Positions 23,222-31,808 of a DNA stretch of 64,000 nt are shown piece after piece. The DNA comes from Chitinophagaceae bacterium (GTDB taxonomy: Bacteria; Bacteroidota; Bacteroidia; Chitinophagales; Chitinophagaceae): NCBI GenBank assembly GCA_947446645.1, contig CANFHA010000010.1:62001-126000 (forward strand). Reading direction: 5' to 3'. The position numbers and the translations under genes were made by a program. Numbering within the stretch: the first letter of the stretch is position 1; every line of letters starts with the position of its first letter. The notes beneath the pieces were generated by a model that was not told the origin of the DNA, ran no database searches, and was given only the letters and a program-made list of their open reading frames with translations.

Positions 23222-24490
23222 TTAGTATACGGTAACTGCACTTGTCTGTACCAGCTGGTCAGATGTCAGCTTTACAAAGTAATATCCCTTTTCGAGAGAC
23301 ACGGAAACCTGCTGGTCTTTAATAAGTTGACTGAACGTGCTATGGTATACCTCTTTGCCGGTAACGTTATAAACGGAAATTACAGTGTTCGTCAGGTCGT
23401 GGTCTGCGGATAAATGTGTAATTCCTGAAGAAGGGTTAGGATACAAAGTGAAGTGCGCATTGTCTGCTGCAACGGAAGATACGCTCGTAGTTGAGGTTGG
23501 GTTTTTTGAAGCAAGCCATATGGTCATATTCATGATCAGCAACTGGTGATTGCCGGATGCATCGGCAAAGTAACCATTATATAGTGTGCAGGTTGGGTTA
23601 CCTGTGCCGTCGTCAGCGGGTGAACTATCTCCCATTGCGGCTACCTTACCCGAACCGTATCTTCCATAAGCAATCATTACGTTGCTATTGCCAGGTGTTG
23701 TTCCAGTCTTGAATATTACCCCTTTTACAGATGGGTTTTTTACCGGATCCAGGGTCATTGTAGTTCCACCAGCCCACTGCGCCTTAATAACATTGCCCAT
23801 TGGTCCGTGAATGATCGAGTCGGTGGCTGATGCGGAAACATTAGTTGTTGTTTGTGAAAAGTCAACGGTGTCGAACACAATCCCGAATGGGTTTGAAGTA
23901 ATTGTATTGTTTTTTAAAAGGTCGTTCCAGATATGAGGGGAGTCCCAACCATCACCATTGCGATCGCTGACATTATGATCAGCTATCATAAATAGACTAC
24001 CGCCGTTGTGTACAAAGTTTATTATTGCAGTCTTCTCGGCTGCAGTAAATACGAGGTTTGGCTCGTCTATAACATAGACATCGTAATGGCTGAGATCCTG
24101 GGCATTGCTGGTATTGCCGTAGGTGATCTGGCCATTCCATGGCAAAGTCTCTACTACGTAACCTTTCTTCGCACAGTCCACAGCCCATGCAGAAAGTGCT
24201 CCGCTCCAGTAGTTTTCTGAAGTACTGCTGGTAATGCCGCTCTGTGCAGGGGTAGGAACTTGTTGAGGATTGCTTTGGTGGCCAGATGAAGTAAGGTAGG
24301 GCCCGCCCGATCCGACACCTAGCGTAGTCGCATCATAGTCAATTACCCAATCTGCGTTACCAGCCATTTCGCCCTTGGTGGCATCAAACAGAATATGAAC
24401 TTGGGCACCCGCAGATGATACGAGGGCTGATAAAAATATAGTTGATAAAAAAGATCGTGTATACTTCTTGAAATTTGTATAGATATGCAT
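23222..24490 (-). CDS. Secreted protein of unknown function with T9SS type A sorting domain
   Basis: A 422-residue protein from ATG 24490; the track's upstream start adds 13 residues before the signal peptide. The signal peptide runs to about residue 29 (SSAGAQ). The central part (SHYDVYVIDEPNLVFTAAEKTAIINFVHNGGSLFMIADHNV) looks like the Rossmann-like fold seen in GldG-like or glutamine amidotransferase-like domains. A GTTPGNSNVMIAYGRYGSGKVAAMGDSS segment follows, also typical of that fold. The last 75 residues (FTLYPNPSSGITHLS onwards) are a type A T9SS sorting domain. The biochemical role is not known. It lies next to the secreted PLD-like gene, on the same strand but with a separate promoter. 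Confidence 0.78.
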   Translation of the reverse strand: MHIYTNFKKYTRSFLSTIFLSALVSSAGAQVHILFDATKGEMAGNADWVIDYDATTLGVGSGGPYLTSSGHQSNPQQVPTPAQSGITSSTSENYWSGALSAWAVDCAKKGYVVETLPWNGQITYGNTSNAQDLSHYDVYVIDEPNLVFTAAEKTAIINFVHNGGSLFMIADHNVSDRNGDGWDSPHIWNDLLKNNTITSNPFGIVFDTVDFSQTTTNVSASATDSIIHGPMGNVIKAQWAGGTTMTLDPVKNPSVKGVIFKTGTTPGNSNVMIAYGRYGSGKVAAMGDSSPADDGTGNPTCTLYNGYFADASGNHQLLIMNMTIWLASKNPTSTTSVSSVAADNAHFTLYPNPSSGITHLSADHDLTNTVISVYNVTGKEVYHSTFSQLIKDQQVSVSLEKGYYFVKLTSDQLVQTSAVTVY

Positions 24491-24516
24491 TATGCCGCTT
24501 TTTGTAAAATAAGCGG

Positions 24517-24524
24517 CAAATTTA
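24517..24524 (-). promoter_or_regulatory. Predicted -7 element next to a GCCGCTT/AAGCGGC inverted repeat
   Basis: The minus strand reads TAAATTTG at 24524-24517. Just downstream in the leader, arms GCCGCTT (24494-24500) and AAGCGGC (24511-24517) are exact inverses around a 10-base spacer. They could form a leader hairpin or an operator. Confidence 0.4.
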
Positions 24525-24590
24525 AGCACTTTTTACTAATTACTCTCTCCTGTGGATTATATTTTTGTTGTTATTGTTAATTGCTGATTG

Positions 24591-25310
24591 CTATTTCTTT
24601 AACCACTTTACCAGGTCGGTTAGTACATCTTTGCTAATTGAATGCCCCATTTCAGGATAAGAATGGAATTCAGGGTTTAGACCAAGCGTTTTAGTATAGT
24701 CGCACGCCGCTTTGCCGCTGGTATAGCTAATACGTTCGTCATTGCTGCCGTGTGATACGAATACCTTCAGTTTTCTTAGCGATTCACCATGTTTTACCAA
24801 TGGTTTTAGTGAGGGGTAAATGGTGCCGCTAAGCACAGCTATGCCGCGCAGCAAAGATGGATGAGTAAGCCCCACCTGGTAACTCATAATACCTCCCTGG
24901 CTAAATCCGGAGAGAAATACGTGCTTAGGGTCTGCGCTGTAATTTGTGGTTACCTGGCTTATGAACTCTTCTATCAGCTTGCGGCTGTTGGCAAGTTCAG
25001 CGGGTTTACCATCATGTACGCCGTTTATGTTCGTCATTTCATACCACTGGTAGCCGCCACCCGATAGTTCATAGGGTGCACGCGCAGACACGATAATGAA
25101 ATTTTTAGGCATAAAATTACGCAGCTCAAATAAGTCTTTTTCATCGCTGCCATAGCCATGCAGTAGTATGAGGATGGGCGGGTGTGCTGATTTTTCGGCA
25201 GGCAACTGAACGAGGTACTTAAGCGCAAGACCATCCTGCAAACCAGTTTGGGCAGATGCTTTTGTACCAACGAAGATTAGTGACAATAAAATAAAAGCCA
25301 GTTTATTCAT
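24591..25310 (-). CDS. Exported alpha/beta hydrolase, phospholipase/carboxylesterase family
   Basis: A 239-residue protein starting at ATG 25310, where a signal peptide begins (MNKLAFILLSLIFVGTKASAQ). The track's start at 25403 would overlap the acyltransferase gene. The oxyanion turn is ILLHGYGSDEKDLF, the nucleophile elbow GFSQGG, and the catalytic Asp and His are likely in HGSNDERISY and EMGHSI. It belongs to the serine esterase family that includes acyl thioesterases and carboxylesterases. It is last in a run with an LpxL-like acyltransferase and an LpxR-like deacylase, so a role on envelope lipids is plausible but inferred. Confidence 0.88.
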   Translation of the reverse strand: MNKLAFILLSLIFVGTKASAQTGLQDGLALKYLVQLPAEKSAHPPILILLHGYGSDEKDLFELRNFMPKNFIIVSARAPYELSGGGYQWYEMTNINGVHDGKPAELANSRKLIEEFISQVTTNYSADPKHVFLSGFSQGGIMSYQVGLTHPSLLRGIAVLSGTIYPSLKPLVKHGESLRKLKVFVSHGSNDERISYTSGKAACDYTKTLGLNPEFHSYPEMGHSISKDVLTDLVKWLKK

Positions 25311-25351
25311 ATGTTTTGTCTTTCGTTTAGAAGAACGATAAAAGCATTTAT

Positions 25352-26233
25352 TTATTTCACCTGCGGTCTTTTGTATTTCCATCGCCTGTGAGACCATAAC
25401 CATATTTCGGGTTGGGCAATGATGTCTTTTTCAAGCATTCTGGTATGCAGCTCTGATATTTCTCCCTCTGCGGTTGCAGCGGGATTGTCAGTAAGGGTGG
25501 TGGCGTACATCTTATAGTAGCCTCTCTTTTTCCGTACTATTTTACAATACACAATAGGCAGGTTCAGTTTTTTTGAAATCTGCTCTGTTCCTTTGAATAC
25601 AGGTGTATCCTGGTTAAGGAACATCGTCCAGTAAGCTGTCTCAGGCATTGGGGTTTGGTCTGAAATGAAAACAGTAGCCGTGGTCTCGTGCTGACTGGCT
25701 ACTATGCCGCGGAAAGCAGTTTTCATGGGCAGCATACGGGTGCCAAACCGTGAACGCAGGCGGATCATTAGCCCATCGAAATATTTATTTGCAAGCGGAT
25801 GATACAGAACAACAAGCTGTTGCCTGCACAGCAGAGAGAACGGATGCCCTGCCCATTCCCAATTGCCGAGATGGCCCATAACCATGATAACACTTTTACC
25901 CTCGTCGGCATATTTTGAGAATAGCGCAAGACTTTCGGCATCGAATGAGCAATGCCTGATCATACTTTTTTTACTGATTGTCGCTATCTTAAGTACTTCA
26001 AAAATCAGATCGCAGAGGTAGTGGTAGAATTTTTTACAGATCAGATCAATTTCCGCATCTGTCTTTTTGGGAAACGACTTTCTAAGGTTTTCCAGGACTA
26101 CCTTTTTACGATAACCAAAGCAGTGATAAAGTAAAAAATAGACACAGTCAGAAAGTAAATACAATACCGGGAACGGTAGCAGCGAAATAAAGTAAATGAA
26201 AGGAAGCGCAATAAAGTATGCTACGGCGGCCAA
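25352..26233 (-). CDS. LpxL/HtrB-like lysophospholipid acyltransferase
   Basis: A 293-residue membrane-associated acyltransferase. A hydrophobic N-terminus (about residues 3-35) is followed by the catalytic H-x4-E motif in MGHLGNWEWAGHPF and by FISDQTPMPETAYWTMFLN, typical of the lipid A secondary acyltransferase family. It should add acyl chains to lipid A or to other lysolipids at the inner membrane. The start is TTG 26233: no ATG fits and homologues begin at this hydrophobic stretch. A -7 element lies 15 bases upstream, which supports it. The neighbouring LpxR-like deacylase suggests that this locus tunes outer-membrane lipid acylation. Confidence 0.88.
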   Translation of the reverse strand: MAAVAYFIALPFIYFISLLPFPVLYLLSDCVYFLLYHCFGYRKKVVLENLRKSFPKKTDAEIDLICKKFYHYLCDLIFEVLKIATISKKSMIRHCSFDAESLALFSKYADEGKSVIMVMGHLGNWEWAGHPFSLLCRQQLVVLYHPLANKYFDGLMIRLRSRFGTRMLPMKTAFRGIVASQHETTATVFISDQTPMPETAYWTMFLNQDTPVFKGTEQISKKLNLPIVYCKIVRKKRGYYKMYATTLTDNPAATAEGEISELHTRMLEKDIIAQPEIWLWSHRRWKYKRPQVK

Positions 26234-26248
26234 TAGAAATTATTTGTC

Positions 26249-26256
26249 CAAAAATA
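26249..26256 (-). promoter_or_regulatory. Predicted -7 element of the acyltransferase gene
   Basis: The minus strand reads TATTTTTG, an exact TAnnTTTG match, 15 bases before the TTG start at 26233. It supports that start and suggests the acyltransferase-esterase pair can be transcribed apart from the LpxR-like gene. Confidence 0.4.
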
Positions 26257-26286
26257 TATAATTTATGGCAAAGATCTGGCCGCAAA

Positions 26287-27255
26287 CTAAAGGCCGAATG
26301 CTACCTGCACGCCACCCCAAACATGGTAATTGCCGGAAGAAAACTCGCTGCTAAGCAAACTTTGAAAATATTCGAGATAAAACCTCCGGTAAACAACTAC
26401 GAAGCCAAACCGGTTTTGAAAGACAAATGGAGTGACATCCTTTGCACTTATGGTATATGGGCTGGTTTTGTTGAAGACACCACCTTGCAGTGTGGCATCG
26501 TAGGCCACCGCATTTATCTCGGCGTGCTCATAAGCATATATGCGCAGATTTTTTTTAGACGCTAAGATTGTATCGAACGGGGAGTCGAAATACCCAAACA
26601 TGAAGGTAGTGCCAATGTTTATTTTGTCGCTAAGTGTGCCTGCTCGTGCCATGGCGTCAGCATCTATGGAAAGAAATCGGCTGACTGCGATTAGTTGTTT
26701 CTCGTAGTTTACCTGGTAATTAACAATGGCATCGTTATGTATTTGGTTCGGCCACCCGTGTGGTGCCATATCATTTAGCCATCGGTGTATGCCTGTCTGC
26801 ATTTCGCCCCCACCGGCTGCGGGCCCCATAATGCCGGTACTTAAAGCCGTTGAGAATCGCTGCTTATGCTTGGGGTCAATTGCAGTTTGAAAGGTTTTCA
26901 GGAACAGGCACGCGGCAAACGGCCGGTCGCCATAAAGGATTTGTGGCACAGTATAATCTGATGGGGTATAGCCATCATGTTCAAAGGCAATACCGTATTT
27001 TATATAGCTATAGTGCGGATGGACCAACAGTTTACTAACCGGGAATCGTTTGATCCAGGGAGCAACCAGTTCAAGATGTATGCCTTGTGTATAGTATTTG
27101 TCAGTAGCAGAGAAGAAGTCATTTTCATAGTTGAGCCGGAAATATCGTTCGCTGTTTATGTTTTTATAAGGCCGGAAATTGTCTATTGCCTGTGCCAGTA
27201 TACTGAATGGCATCAACATTAGTAGAATGAGTGAAAAGGCGTTTCTGATCTGCAT
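26287..27255 (-). CDS. LpxR-like lipid A deacylase family outer-membrane protein
   Basis: A 322-residue protein from ATG 27255 with a signal peptide (MQIRNAFSLILLMLMPFSILAQ). The mature N-terminus has RLNYENDFFSATDKYYTQGIHLEL, the LpxR hallmark in which Asn, Asp and Asp/Tyr-Tyr-T-x-G residues bind Ca2+ and form the active site. A second family motif appears in YGDRPFAACLFL and STGIMGPAAGGGEMQTGIHRWL, with the catalytic His likely in the latter. The remainder is a beta-barrel. LpxR removes the 3'-O-linked acyloxyacyl chains of lipid A. The gene lies 53 bases upstream of the LpxL-like acyltransferase on the same strand. Confidence 0.88.
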   Translation of the reverse strand: MQIRNAFSLILLMLMPFSILAQAIDNFRPYKNINSERYFRLNYENDFFSATDKYYTQGIHLELVAPWIKRFPVSKLLVHPHYSYIKYGIAFEHDGYTPSDYTVPQILYGDRPFAACLFLKTFQTAIDPKHKQRFSTALSTGIMGPAAGGGEMQTGIHRWLNDMAPHGWPNQIHNDAIVNYQVNYEKQLIAVSRFLSIDADAMARAGTLSDKINIGTTFMFGYFDSPFDTILASKKNLRIYAYEHAEINAVAYDATLQGGVFNKTSPYTISAKDVTPFVFQNRFGFVVVYRRFYLEYFQSLLSSEFSSGNYHVWGGVQVAFGL

Positions 27256-27381
27256 ATAACTATAGTGATATACGAAACGCATGCCTTGAAAGATTTAGCC
27301 GTTTGGTAGGTCTGAATATTATTAATGAAGACACTAGGATATTCATCTTTGTTTGTGCATATTTGTGTACAATACTTTTTT

Positions 27382-28233
27382 ATGGCTTCTTACCTCATTG
27401 CAGACAGCGGATCGACAAAAACTGACTGGTGCCTTTTGAAAAAAGGTAAGAAACCGATGCGGTTCAGTACCCAGGGTATTAATCCTTATTTGCAAAGCAA
27501 GGAGGCGATAACGGAAATGCTGAAAAATGAATTGCCGTGGGACAATAGCAAGTACAAAGCAGATCGTTTTTCCTACTTCGGCGCAGGAGCTGCCAATCCG
27601 GAAAAGCAGGAGTTCCTGGAAAAAATATTAAAGGGCCATTTTGGTATAAAGGATACCGAAGTAGCGGGAGATATGGTTGCTGCTGCCAGGGCGCTATGCG
27701 GCGAAGAAAAGGGCATAGTGTGCATACTAGGCACAGGTAGTGCCAGTTGCTACTACAATGGCAAAAAAGTAAAAGATCTGCGTCCTTCACTAGGGTACAT
27801 AGCAGGTGATGAAGGCGGAGGGAATTATATGGGCAAGCGCATACTGCAATACTATGCCTATGGCACGTTTGACAGCGAGCTAAAGGTAGGTTTTGAAATG
27901 CGCTTTGGCAATGACATCAAGCAGATCATCAACACGCTGTATCATCAGCCTAATCCGAATCGATACCTTGCCTCGTTCGTTACGTTGCTAAAAGAGAATC
28001 GGGGCCACTATATGGTGGAGAATATCATAGAGGACTGTCTCAATGATTTTTTTCATACCAGCATACTCAAGCACCGTAATAGCTGGAATCTGCCCCTCTA
28101 TTTCTCGGGATCAGTTGCTTTTGAGTTCCGCGATGTCTTAGAAAATCTCTGCAGCCAGTACGAGCTGGAAATTGGCGATGTGATAAAAAGCCCTATGGAT
28201 GGACTCATCAAGTATTACAAGGCCCTTCTCTAG
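27382..28233 (+). CDS. BadF/BadG/N-acetylglucosamine kinase family protein
   Basis: A 283-residue actin-fold (ASKHA) sugar kinase. The start is ATG 27382 (MASYLIADSGSTKTDWCLL), where the phosphate-1 motif begins; the track's 27325 start adds 19 residues that do not fit. A second nucleotide-binding motif is CILGTGSASCYYNGK with GYIAGDEGGGNYMG, and LYFSGSVAFEF is the adenosine motif. Such proteins phosphorylate N-acetylglucosamine in amino-sugar and cell-wall recycling. Its convergent neighbour is MurF-Alr, a cell-wall enzyme, though they are on opposite strands. Confidence 0.88.
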   Translation: MASYLIADSGSTKTDWCLLKKGKKPMRFSTQGINPYLQSKEAITEMLKNELPWDNSKYKADRFSYFGAGAANPEKQEFLEKILKGHFGIKDTEVAGDMVAAARALCGEEKGIVCILGTGSASCYYNGKKVKDLRPSLGYIAGDEGGGNYMGKRILQYYAYGTFDSELKVGFEMRFGNDIKQIINTLYHQPNPNRYLASFVTLLKENRGHYMVENIIEDCLNDFFHTSILKHRNSWNLPLYFSGSVAFEFRDVLENLCSQYELEIGDVIKSPMDGLIKYYKALL

Positions 28234-28246
28234 GCTTTATCTGCAT

Positions 28247-30754
28247 CTATCCCTCATTTACATATACGCGTTTCACCCGTTGAGATATGCTTGTCATGAT
28301 CTCGTAGGATATGGTACCGGCCCATGCGGCCAACTGTGAAACGGTAAGGTCTTTACCAAAGATAATTGCATCATCTCCTTCTTTCGCTTCCGGTATGTCT
28401 GTTACGTCCACCATACACATATCCATACAAATGGATCCGGTAGTTTTTGCCTGCTTATCGTGTATCAGCACGTGCGACTTTCCATTTCCCAATGATCGCG
28501 GATACCCATCTGCATAGCCAATGCAAATGGTGGCAATGCGCATATCGCGCGGTGCGATCGTGTGGTGTCCATACCCAATATTATCCCCTGCTGTTACGTA
28601 GTGGATCTGGGCAATGCTTGTTTTCAATGTGCTTATCTGCCGTAGCCTGTTTTGCAATAAGTGGCTGCCATCTACACCATACAGTCCCAGTCCCAGGCGT
28701 ACCATGTCGTATTGTAGGTTGCGGTGACGCAATATGCCAGCTGAGTTACACAGATGGCGCATTGGTTTATTGTTCAATACAGCCATCAGTTTGTTGCTCA
28801 TGCTGTTAAAGAGCAGGCCTTGTTGTTTTGTGAATTCGTCCTGGGCCGGATCGTCGCTGGCGGCGAGATGGCTAAAGATACTGGCTACTTCTATTGCATT
28901 GCTCTCAGGTAGCCGTACTGTTAGTGCGTCAATATCTTCGGGTGTGAATCCCAGCCGGTGCATGCCTGTGTCAAGTTTGATGTGCACAGGGTACTTATTT
29001 ACCTGTAGTGTCTGGGCTATATTTAGAAACGCAGTAAGCGAGCGGAAGTTGAACAATTCCGGTTCCAGTTTCCAGGCTATCATCCGGTCAAATGATGTGG
29101 CGTCCGGGCTCATCACCATTATTGGCAGTTTTATTCCTGCTTTGCGCAGGGCTATTCCTTCATCCGTATAGGCTACGGTCAGGTAATCCACGCCTGCATA
29201 CTGCAATAAATTCGCTATTTCGTAACTGCCGCTACCGTATGCGAAAGCCTTTACCATGGCCATGGTTTTCACGCCCGGCTCCAGTTCGCCTCTGAACACA
29301 TTCAGATTGTGAGTGAGCGCAGACAAGTCTATTGACATTACGGTCTGGTGTACCTGCTGCTCCAGCAGCAGTCCTATTTTTTCAAAGGCAAATACCCGTG
29401 CACCTTTAAGCAGTATAGCTTCTTTGTCGAACGTCAGCAGGTGAAAGTTCTTTAGCAGATCTTCGGTGGACTTAAAGAAAATACTGCGTATTCTTTTATG
29501 TTTTCTGAAAGATGCCTTGTTTTTATATAATGCCGGTCCGATACCTATAAACCGTTGTATATTCTTGCGGCTGATCAAGGCGGCAACTTCGTCGTACAAG
29601 TCCAGGTCCCGCTTACCTATCTGCAGTATGTCGGACATGATAACGGTATGGTGCGTATGCTGCTTTTGCTGATCGAGATAGTTGAGCGCCAGCTGCAAAG
29701 AAGTGAGGTCTGAGTTATAGGCGTCATTTATAATCGTACAATCATTAATTCCGTGCTTCAGTTCCAAACGCATAGAGACCTGCTGCAGCTGTGCCATTTG
29801 TGACCTCGTCTCTTCTTCATCCACTCCAAGCAATAATGCTACACACCAGCAATGAATTGCATTTTCCACCGAAGCATCGTCAGAGAAGGGTATGGATATG
29901 TTGATCGTGTTTCCCTTATGTATGCCGGTAATAGTGGTTTTAGCACCTATCTTATCAATCTTTGTTATTCTCAGGTCAGCATCGTGTTTTTGTGACCACG
30001 TGAATAACTGTAACGGTTCCTCAGTTCTTCCACCCTTTACCTGGTGTATATACTGCACTATACATTGGTTCAGCTCGGCATGATCGTGGCAATAAATGAG
30101 GTGTTTTGCGTGGCGGAATAATATCAGCTTCTCGTTGATCTTTTGTCGTGAATTCATAAAGCCCTCACTATGGGCCTCGCCTATGTTAGTGAATACGCCT
30201 ATAATGGGCTGAATGATGCGTTCCAGGTTTTCCATTTCCCCGGGCTGGGAAATGCCTGCTTCAAAAATGGCCAGCTGCTGCTCGTTGTTCATGAGCCAGA
30301 CGGATAGCGGTACACCCACCTGGGAGTTGTAGCTCTTAGGGCTTCTTAAAGCGTTGTATCTGTTGCCTAATAGCTGGTAAAGCCATTCCTTTACCACTGT
30401 TTTGCCATTGCTGCCTGTGATACCGATAACAGGAATATCAAATTGTTTACGATGTGCTGCTGCAATCTTTTGCAGTGCAACTACCGTGTCTTTTACCTGG
30501 ATGATATTTGCGCCGGGTAGTAGGCTTTCGTCAATTGACTGAGATATGAGGAAATTACGAACCCCCTTCTGCCACGCATCCTGCAGGTAGTTGTGGCCGT
30601 CGCGCAGTGCTGTTTTAATGGGAATAAACAAGGTACATCCGCCGGTTTCAATACTACGACTGTCTATTGATAATTCTGTTACTTCAGCCTCGGCCAGTAT
30701 TTTTACAAGCCATACTCCATTGCACCATTTCCGAAGTTGTTCAATATTGTTCAT
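28247..30754 (-). CDS. murF-alr: Bifunctional MurF ligase / alanine racemase
   Basis: An 835-residue fusion from ATG 30754; the track's start lies 58 codons upstream, beyond a -7 element. Residues of about 1-455 are UDP-N-acetylmuramoyl-tripeptide:D-Ala-D-Ala ligase, with the ATP loop GITGSNGKTVVKEW and FEAGISQPGEMENLE. Residues of about 460-835 are a PLP alanine racemase, with SIDLSALTHNLNVF, the PLP Lys in MAMVKAFAYGSG, and catalytic Tyr in NIGYGHHT. One polypeptide thus makes D-Ala and adds D-Ala-D-Ala to the peptidoglycan precursor. The fusion is known in Bacteroidota, so it is not novel. A -7 element ends 9 bases before the ATG. Confidence 0.94.
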   Translation of the reverse strand: MNNIEQLRKWCNGVWLVKILAEAEVTELSIDSRSIETGGCTLFIPIKTALRDGHNYLQDAWQKGVRNFLISQSIDESLLPGANIIQVKDTVVALQKIAAAHRKQFDIPVIGITGSNGKTVVKEWLYQLLGNRYNALRSPKSYNSQVGVPLSVWLMNNEQQLAIFEAGISQPGEMENLERIIQPIIGVFTNIGEAHSEGFMNSRQKINEKLILFRHAKHLIYCHDHAELNQCIVQYIHQVKGGRTEEPLQLFTWSQKHDADLRITKIDKIGAKTTITGIHKGNTINISIPFSDDASVENAIHCWCVALLLGVDEEETRSQMAQLQQVSMRLELKHGINDCTIINDAYNSDLTSLQLALNYLDQQKQHTHHTVIMSDILQIGKRDLDLYDEVAALISRKNIQRFIGIGPALYKNKASFRKHKRIRSIFFKSTEDLLKNFHLLTFDKEAILLKGARVFAFEKIGLLLEQQVHQTVMSIDLSALTHNLNVFRGELEPGVKTMAMVKAFAYGSGSYEIANLLQYAGVDYLTVAYTDEGIALRKAGIKLPIMVMSPDATSFDRMIAWKLEPELFNFRSLTAFLNIAQTLQVNKYPVHIKLDTGMHRLGFTPEDIDALTVRLPESNAIEVASIFSHLAASDDPAQDEFTKQQGLLFNSMSNKLMAVLNNKPMRHLCNSAGILRHRNLQYDMVRLGLGLYGVDGSHLLQNRLRQISTLKTSIAQIHYVTAGDNIGYGHHTIAPRDMRIATICIGYADGYPRSLGNGKSHVLIHDKQAKTTGSICMDMCMVDVTDIPEAKEGDDAIIFGKDLTVSQLAAWAGTISYEIMTSISQRVKRVYVNEG

Positions 30755-30763
30755 AGCGGGTAG

Positions 30764-30771
30764 CAAATATA
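30764..30771 (-). promoter_or_regulatory. -7 element nine bases from the murF-alr start
   Basis: The minus strand reads TATATTTG at 30771-30764, then nine bases to ATG 30754. An exact consensus match that would give a 5' leader of only a few bases. It also supports the chosen ATG. Confidence 0.5.
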
Positions 30772-30865
30772 GATAAAGTATGTAATTGTGGATTTTCAAA
30801 TCACCAGGTTTATAAATATCGTATAGCGAAGTGATAGCGCAAGCGGTTATCTGTCTATCTTTCCT

Positions 30866-30873
30866 TAGATTTG
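30866..30873 (+). promoter_or_regulatory. -7 element four bases from the nadD start
   Basis: TAGATTTG, then CCGC, then ATG 30878. An exact TAnnTTTG match; transcription would begin at about the A of the start codon. The TTTGCCGYATG arrangement is the same as at 11155 on the other strand. Confidence 0.5.
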
Positions 30874-30877
30874 CCGC

Positions 30878-31459
30878 ATGCATATCGGGTTGTATTTTGG
30901 CAGCTTTAATCCTGTTCATACCGGCCATCTAATAGTGGCAAATCATGTGGTGGCGCATACTGAAGTGGATAAAATATGGTTTGTCGTTTCGCCTCACAAT
31001 CCACTGAAAGATTCCCACTCGCTGCTAAATGAATATGACAGACTGCACCTGGTGAACCTCGCTATAGAAGATAATCCGAAGTTCAGGGCAAGCAATGTGG
31101 AATTTAATCTACCCAAACCTTCCTATACAATAGATACCCTTACCTACCTCACAGAAAAGTTTCCACTCGAAAAATTTTCGGTAGTAATGGGGGCGGATAG
31201 TTTTCAAAATATACACCGCTGGAAAAATTACGAGCAGCTTGTAGCCCGGTATTCATTTATTGTGTACAACAGGCCAGGCTTTGAGATTACTGAGACATAC
31301 GGTGCAGATATAACTGTACTTGACGCTCCCTTGCTGCATTTGTCATCTACCTTCATACGCAAGCAGATAAAGGAGAAAAGATCGATAAAGTATATAGTGC
31401 CCGATGCGGTAGAGAAGTATATAGATGCAAACAGGTACTACGTGGAGCTAAAAAAGTAG
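30878..31459 (+). CDS. nadD: Nicotinate-nucleotide adenylyltransferase
   Basis: A 193-residue nucleotidyltransferase. The N-terminus MHIGLYFGSFNPVHTGHL carries the GxFxPxHxGH nucleotide-binding motif, and the second signature is near LSSTFIRKQI (SSTxxR). SVVMGADSFQNIHRWKNYEQL is typical of NadD. It converts nicotinate mononucleotide and ATP to deamido-NAD in NAD synthesis. NadB, an early enzyme of the same pathway, is also in the window (45.6 kb). It is divergent from murF-alr with 123 bases between them. Confidence 0.95.
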   Translation: MHIGLYFGSFNPVHTGHLIVANHVVAHTEVDKIWFVVSPHNPLKDSHSLLNEYDRLHLVNLAIEDNPKFRASNVEFNLPKPSYTIDTLTYLTEKFPLEKFSVVMGADSFQNIHRWKNYEQLVARYSFIVYNRPGFEITETYGADITVLDAPLLHLSSTFIRKQIKEKRSIKYIVPDAVEKYIDANRYYVELKK

Positions 31460-31533
31460 GAATCAAATTGTTAAATCCGGTAGAAATCGGCGGAGGAATG
31501 ATTCCGGTCACAGCTTCTTATATGGGGATGTGC

Positions 31534-31541
31534 TACCTTTG
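31534..31541 (+). promoter_or_regulatory. Predicted -7 element of the YtxH gene
   Basis: TACCTTTG, exact TAnnTTTG match, 46 bases before ATG 31588. No clear -33 element. Confidence 0.35.
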
Positions 31542-31587
31542 GTATGATATTTATGAGTTAATTTGTAAACTCTAAAAATTAGAAATT

Positions 31588-31782
31588 ATGGCAAAGATTG
31601 GCAACACTATCGCAACATTATTAATTGGCGCAGCTGCCGGAGTAGCAGTTGGTTATTTACTAGCTACAGACAAGGAAACCCGCCAGGAAGACCTTGATAA
31701 GCTAAAGAAGGGCCTGGACAACCTGAAGGGGAAATTTGCTAAAAAGGCACAGGATATGGAGGAAGAAATTTATCATTCTTAA
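31588..31782 (+). CDS. YtxH domain protein
   Basis: A 64-residue protein: one N-terminal membrane helix (TIATLLIGAAAGVAVGYLLA) followed by a charged helical tail (KKGLDNLKGKFAKKAQDMEEEI), the YtxH layout. YtxH proteins are general-stress or envelope-associated in other bacteria, with no fixed biochemical role. It is the first of three closely spaced genes (26 and 54 base gaps) for small envelope proteins. Confidence 0.85.
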   Translation: MAKIGNTIATLLIGAAAGVAVGYLLATDKETRQEDLDKLKKGLDNLKGKFAKKAQDMEEEIYHS

Positions 31783-31808
31783 TCTATAAGCCTAAACCGT
31801 CTTCTAGC

